64,000 bases of DNA, taken from Helicostylum pulchrum. Taxonomy: Eukaryota > Mucoromycota > Mucoromycetes > Mucorales > Mucoraceae. Position numbers and translations under genes: made by a program. Numbering within the stretch: position 1 is the stretch's first letter; each line of letters begins with the position of its first letter. Positions 58,721 through 64,000 of this stretch are shown here, one piece after another. Below the pieces are notes generated by a model that did no database searches, was not told the DNA's origin, and saw only the letters and a list, made by a program, of their open reading frames with translations. Where the stretch lies: positions 1 through 64,000 of the forward strand of contig JAIXMO010000060.1 of assembly GCA_025677825.1 (NCBI GenBank), given 5' to 3'.

Positions 58721-60951
58721 ATGACCGTTTCACTTATAAATGACCATCCTATCCACCCTTTTGACCAACTTACAGGCGATGAAATTATCCGCGTTGCTTC
58801 AATCGTCCGCAAGCACAATACATTCAGCAACTATATCTTCAACACAATTACGCTCAAGGAGCCCAACAAAAAACATATGCTGTCTTTTCTCGGCTGGGAC
58901 GACTCTGAGCCGCATGTTGCCAGTGTAGAAAGAGAAGCTTTTGTAATTGTTTTGGAAAAGGAGACAGAGAATTTTTTTGAAGGTATTGTGTCATTAACTT
59001 CTGGGCTGGTAAAGTCATGGAAATATGTTCCCGATGTACAGGCTGGTTTTACGTTGGAGGAAATGCTAGCTGTCAATAATTTAGTCGCTACAGATGAAAA
59101 GGTTCGTCTTGAGTGTTTAGAGTTGGGAATCATGGATATGTCTCAGGTATTTTCGGATCCGTGGTCCGTTGCTAGACATAATGATTATCCAGGAAGAGAT
59201 AGACGGATAATGAATGCTCTCTTGTATACGCGTACTAGCGAAGAAGATAATCAGTATGCTCATCCATTAGATTTTGTGGTTGTCGTAGGTAAAGCAAAAG
59301 CTTTTTTTTTTAAAAAAAAAACCCCCCCTGATTCTAACGTGTCCATTCTAGATGTGAATAAGTTGGAAATCCTTACTATTGAACGTACTCAGCCAAGAAG
59401 TTCCAAATTTACACGAGCCACTATTCCTCAACAAAACCATAATTTCTTACCTAAATTTATGAATGAGCAAGACTACCGTCAAGATATCAAACCCATTATT
59501 ATTCAACAACCTGAAGGTGTATCATTTACAGTCAAAGGAAACGAGATAAATTGGCAAAAATGGAATATGCATATATCTATGAATCATCGTGAAGGTATTG
59601 TTATTCGAAACGTGAATTATCAAGATGGAAATGAAAGACGACCCTTGTTTTATCGTATTGCTATTTCAGAGATGGTTGTGCCTTATGCAGACCCTTCTTC
59701 TCCTTACAACCGTAAGCAAGCCTTTGATGTGGGTGAATATGGGTTTGGTCGTTGCGCTAATAGCTTGAATTTGGGTTGTGATTGTGTTGGTTCCATTTAT
59801 TATTTTGACGCTGATTTTAATGACCATGAAGGAAAGACTTACCGTGTTGATAACGCTATTTGTTTACATGAAGAAGACTATGGTATACTAATGAAACATA
59901 CCGATTATCGTAACAATCTTTCTTATAGTGTAAGATCAAGAAGATTGGTAATTTCTCAAATTGTTACTGGTAAGTTTTTTTTTTGGGGTAATGTATATTT
60001 AGTCTTTGTTAATACATATTTTAGCTGCGAATTATGATTATGGAGTATACTACTACTTTTATCAAGACGGCACATTTGAATACGAAGTCAAGGCCACGGG
60101 TATACTTAGTACAAGTGTTTTAGCCGAGGACGAAACCCCAGGAGGTTTTGGTACCATGGTAGCTCCTCAAGTAAACGCGCAATATCATCAGCATTTTTTT
60201 ACTATGCGTATTGACCCCATGATTGACGGTTTAAACAATTCTGTTCTACAAGTAGATGTCCGTTCTTTGGATAGCCCTACTGGTTCTATTAATAACACGA
60301 ATGGTAATGGTTTTACGGCGGAACATACAACTCTTAAGGATACATTACAGGGTCAAGCAAATTCTAATTACGATACTTCCAGGTTTTGGAAGATTGTGAA
60401 TAAAGAAAAGATTCACCCTTACGCTCTAGTACCGGTTGGATGGAAGATTTCTTCCAGCCATTTAGCACCCCTTTATGCTAGACACGATTCACTTGTTGGT
60501 AAGTAAAGAAAGAAGGGATTATGTTACAATTTTAACCGCTTTTTTTCTCTCTTCTCTCTTCTCTTTTTCGGTGTCTATATATATATTAGCTGAACGAGCA
60601 GGGTTTCTTAAAAAAACTTTATGGGTCACTCCATACGATGAAAATCAAATGTTTGCAGGAGGAAATTATTGTAATCAATCTAGCGGTAAGGACACGCTTG
60701 AGGTTTGGGCTAATAGTAAAGTTCAAGATATAGAACAAAAAGATATTGTTGTATGGTATACGTTTGGTATTACACATCTACCTCGAGCAGAAGATTTCCC
60801 TATTATGCCAGTAGAGTATTGTGGGTTTATCATGAAACCGTGTAATTTTTTCTTGCGTAATCCTGCAATTGATATTAAACCAACAAATGCATCGATCAAT
60901 CAATCGGTTCTTGCAAACGCAGAAAAGAATGAAACTTGTTGCTCTAAATAA
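58721..60951 (+). CDS. copper-containing primary amine oxidase
   Basis: Four exons (58721..59288, 59352..59969, 60025..60498, 60590..60951) give 673 residues, the family size. It oxidises primary amines to aldehydes with release of ammonia and hydrogen peroxide, using copper and topaquinone. The cofactor motif is ANYDYG with Tyr399 as the expected topaquinone precursor. Copper ligands are H450 and H452 in QYHQHFF and the later His in FGITHLPRAEDFPIMP. N2/N3 domains precede (ILTIERTQPRSSKFTRATIP), and YFDADFNDHEG holds the region of the catalytic base. No signal peptide is seen and the end is CSK, not SKL, so location is uncertain. Intron 1 contains a T10-A10-C7 run and keeps the reading frame open if retained. 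Confidence 0.95.
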
Positions 60952-61680
60952 ATAAATTATTTTAAGGGCATCACTCTCATTATTATAAGTGTATTTTTAC
61001 ATCAATGGTATTTTTCATTTTAGATTGGATAACTTATGGTTCGAAAGAAGTTTACCCTACGTGGTTCGAACATAATTTTTTTTTTTAACTTGATAAATAA
61101 TTAAAGGGAAATAAGGATCGTGACTACAAAGGAGTAACTATTCAACGGCATGCTATTTACTAACGCTTTTTTCTCGAGCGACACACTGGTAAAAAAAAAC
61201 TAATAGCTTCTACTCAGAAAATTTTGCCTGAAGATGGGACTTGGTCTTTTCTTTTTCTTTTTGGTCTAATATATATACATATATAAAAGACTTTTATATC
61301 TTTGGCTTCGACAGAGAAAATAAGCTATAGTTGCCACACTTGTTTGACACAGTGACACTTGAGATATAATTAGCTAAAAATGTACTCCCAGAATTTAAGA
61401 GAGAAGGAGACGTGGTTGAAACCCCCTAATGTATCGTCAGAACAAGAATAACACTATATATTATCACTATTTCTGTTGTCATACGTGTATATTTTTTAAG
61501 AAGCTAACCTTGATATACAACTACTAACCAATTTAGAGAACTTCACAATCCTCTCTCCCCTCGCATCAAAATACAGCTACAACGAAAAAAAAAAAGTCCT
61601 TCGCGGATGTTTAAAAACTTACGGTGGTGTTGAATAAGTTTTTTTTTTTTCTTTATTCTTTTTCCTTCTAAATATATAAA
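60952..61680. other. intergenic, no gene seen
   Basis: Two short GGTTCGAA-containing repeats near 61037 and 61059 are visible but do not form a tRNA. No supported frame. Confidence 0.5.
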
Positions 61681-62247
61681 ATGTCGAGTGAACAAGTAGA
61701 CACAGCTAAAAAGAATCGACACATCCTGACACCGTTAGAGTTGCAACAAGAAAAGTTAGAGAAATTATTTGAAAAGATAGATAAACCCGTATTTATTCCA
61801 GAACCTCCTAAAGAAAAGAACACGATTCAAGCCCCTAAAGATTTCATTCGCAATGTTTCTGGTAAAATGAAGAAAAGAAATATGCATGTCAGTTGAATAC
61901 AAAATAATAATACTTTTTTAATTATTGTAGGGTCAAGTGCAGGTGCAGGTAGTGGTGATTTCCATGTGTATAGAGCTCAGAGAAGACGTGAGTATGCTCG
62001 AATGAAGAATATGGACGATCAAGAACTCAAGGTTTGTTTTTATATAATAAGTAATAATAATTTTAATTATAGTGGTAATAATAATAATAAATAATAATAG
62101 GAAAAAGAGGAAAGAGAATATAGTGAAAAATTAGCACGTTTACGTGAGGCAGATGAAGAACGTACAGCAAAGAAAAGAGCAAAACGTCAAAAGCGTAATA
62201 ATAAGAAGAAAGCAGATGATGGAGATAAAAAAGATAATAAAGAATAA
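61681..62247 (+). CDS. PRKRIP1/DUF1168 splicing-associated protein
   Basis: Three exons (61681..61861, 61931..62031, 62101..62247) give 142 residues. The signature [20 protein letters not shown] followed by [17 protein letters not shown] is that of PRKRIP1 (DUF1168), a long-helix component of the catalytic spliceosome (C complex) in animals. The rest is one long charged helix rich in K, R and E ending in a lysine-rich nuclear-localisation-like tail ([15 protein letters not shown]). The intron 2 donor is GTTTGT, weak. Convergent with the next gene, stop to stop 80 bases. Confidence 0.93.
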
Positions 62248-62327
62248 GAATTCATACGGGGCATAAAAATAATAAATAGATACATATAAAACATAGGGTA
62301 TAAATAAGAAATAAAAGCATATAAAGG

Positions 62328-64000
62328 TTATTTTTCACTTTTATCAAGCTTATCCATCCAATTTTCAGGTATAACAGGAATTAGTAAAAATTCGTCTTTG
62401 GTTACTGATAATTGAGCAGTTGTTGGTACGAAAAATGGCAGCATAAATCTAGCGTCTTTTGTTTCATTAATTTCTTTATCTTCTACTTCTTCATCTTGAT
62501 CAGGTAAAGCTAAAGGCTTTTCATCAGCAGTGATTGAAGAACGGGATAATAAGATGGAGCCCATAAATTGAGTGATATTACTTTCAGCACGATTTGATAA
62601 AGATCTTCTAAGTGATTGAGATTGATGATTATTTAATAAAGGAGGACCACTTCTACGTCTTCTTTCAAATGATCTTGATTGTCTTGCTTGCTTTAATCTT
62701 ATTGTTTCATCAAATGTTTGTTGGACGAGTCTTTCAATTTCTTCAGGTAATCTAGGTTCGTTTGTTTCATATCGATAGTTAATAACGCAACGTCTTATTT
62801 GAAGAGAATTGATTGAATCAAATAATTTGATTGTAGATTGAAAGCTTGAAACAGTATCTAATTGAGAAATACACTGTAATAATTGAACGAGTTGAATTGA
62901 TGGATTAAGGTAAGATATTAAACTAGCTGGTAAATTATTATTTCTAATCCATTCTTCAATAACAGATAAATTCATTCGAATTTGAATAGCTTTTGATCTG
63001 CACAAGTACTTTCTTTTTGATAAGATTTGATTAAATAACTCACAAGATAACAAGTGAAGAAATTGTGCGATAGCTTGAATAATAATAGTTGAATGAACTT
63101 CATACGATTGTAATACGTAGTATGTAGAAGAAAATAATTGGATAATTGTTTTTGGTGACATGACTATGATTGTACTACTACTTTGTGATGATAATTGACT
63201 ACTATTCGTACGTTGCATATCTTCGCTTTTACTATTACTTCTTCTAAAGAATCGTTGCCAATCATCAACAAAATTTACTTCTTCCATCATACCAGAAATA
63301 GGATCATGCTCCAGCATACTAGGTTCTAATATTTGTGTAATACGTTTACCTGTATCATTTACGATATGGTTATACGTTTCTGAAATTAACTCGGATAATC
63401 TCAATTGATATTCAGCAGTTGCCACAACAAGCTGAACGTCTTTTTTAAGATAATATAATAATCTAGTAATATTCGTCATCCAATAGGATAAAATATGCAC
63501 ATTCTGAGTGTTACTCTAAAATGATATTATTAATATTGGTTTGGTTAAGCAGATATTATCATATAGTATTACCTTGATGGCTAAGCTAATTCGATGTAAA
63601 GCACCCTCCATGACATCTTCTGCTAATTCAGCACTGGAATAATAATGAGCAAATCTTGCACTAAGAAATACTACATTAGCGGGTAAGAATATTTCTTGTA
63701 CATTACGAATAGGTAAAGTAAGTTTTGAAATGACTGTATCAAGAATGTAAGGGAGATTATCTGCACCAAAAACGAACATCTGATCAGGCATACATTTATC
63801 CCAATCAAACGATTTAATATCTTCTTCTTCACTATCATTATCGTTATCGTTTTCACTATATTCATCATCATCATCACCATCACTATCGCTATCTTGTTGG
63901 TTATTATTGTTTTTAGTGCTTAATAAATACTCTTGAATTAATTTAGGTCTGGATTCACTATCATGATTTATAAATGATTCATAATTTTCTTCAGTTGAGT
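62328..64000 (-). CDS. DIL (dilute) domain protein, 5' end outside window
   Basis: Exons 63515..62328 and 64000 (open)..63573, joined in phase 0, encode the last 538 or so residues. The visible part starts with an acidic Asp/Ser/Asn stretch (QQDSDSDGDDDDEYSENDND), then PANVVFLSARFAHYYSSAEL and the DIL-domain blocks HILSYWMTNITRLLYYLKKD and TIIIQAIAQFLHLLSCELFN, LDTVSSFQSTIKLFDSINSL. After the domain come a Ser/Arg-rich low-complexity tail and FFVPTTAQLSVTKDEFLLIP. DIL domains occur in class V myosin tails and, without a motor, in fungal ankyrin-DIL proteins; the tail here fits the motorless type better, but the missing N-terminus decides. Confidence 0.85.

Noticed and set aside
60980..61080. 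GGTTCGAA-like motifs suggesting a tRNA T-loop
   Set aside because: No acceptor stem or anticodon arm can be folded around them; no other tRNA-like B boxes with matching A boxes were seen in the window.

Overview
The window reads as a piece of an AT-rich, intron-dense fungal nuclear genome, most probably Mucoromycota (Mucorales-type). Genes are compact and multi-exon, with introns of about 50-150 bases, GTAAGT-like donors, CTAAC/CTGAC-like branch sites and long A/T homopolymers between genes. The gene set supports this: Ca-loop neutral trehalase with a PKA site, Sub2, Get2, KTR mannosyltransferase, Bcs1, Ssh4-type SPRY adaptor, and a membrane protein joining a glycosyltransferase-like region to an alginate-lyase-like domain. 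There are no tRNA, rRNA, CRISPR or prokaryotic features. Exon models below were built by hand from frame continuity, GT/GC-AG borders and protein conservation; all genus-level statements are inference.

Layout. 0.5-3.8 kb (minus): CUE protein, FUN14 mitochondrial protein, Sub2/UAP56 helicase. 5.5-7.1 kb (plus): D-amino-acid oxidase ending in SKL. 7.2-9.7 kb (minus): neutral trehalase, divergent from an RPAP3-like TPR protein (9.9-11.7 kb). 12.3-13.8 kb: Sec14/CRAL-TRIO protein, convergent with a cytochrome P450 (13.9-15.8 kb). 17.5-20.6 kb: Get2 and the SRP receptor alpha subunit, whose coding ends overlap by 12 bases. 20.7-22.2 kb: KTR mannosyltransferase. 23.3-25.5 kb: a cluster of weak, partly broken minus-strand exons that I cannot name with confidence. 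26.8-31.0 kb: Rab11/Ypt31 GTPase and a large membrane-anchored amidohydrolase. 31.7-33.2 kb: an orphan DDB1 C-terminal fragment and a 1.2 kb TIR transposon copy. 33.7-38.4 kb: Ctu2/Ncs2 and the glycosyltransferase/alginate-lyase protein. 38.9-42.1 kb: a decayed tandem copy of, then the intact, X-Pro aminopeptidase. 42.3-46.8 kb: mitochondrial acyl carrier protein, CHTOP-like protein, an unrecognised gene, proteasome Rpt3. 46.9-54.8 kb: Rtg2-like Ppx/GppA protein, C2H2 zinc finger protein, Bcs1, SPRY protein. 55.1-57 kb: a second, longer copy of the transposon with a broken PD-(D/E)XK-like gene. 58.7-62.2 kb: copper amine oxidase and PRKRIP1 homologue. 62.3 kb to the edge: DIL-domain protein (5' end missing).

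Most genes are housekeeping and not functionally clustered, but some themes recur: mRNA export (Sub2 plus CHTOP-like), ER targeting of membrane proteins (Get2 plus SRP receptor), secretory glycosylation and wall chemistry (KTR, glycosyltransferase/lyase), mitochondrial biogenesis (ACP, Bcs1, FUN14), and oxidative amine/D-amino-acid breakdown (D-amino-acid oxidase, copper amine oxidase). The least ordinary parts are the transposon pair with its nuclease-like passenger, the unassigned cluster at 23-25.5 kb, the glycosyltransferase/alginate-lyase fusion and the unrecognised 252-residue gene at 44.5 kb.
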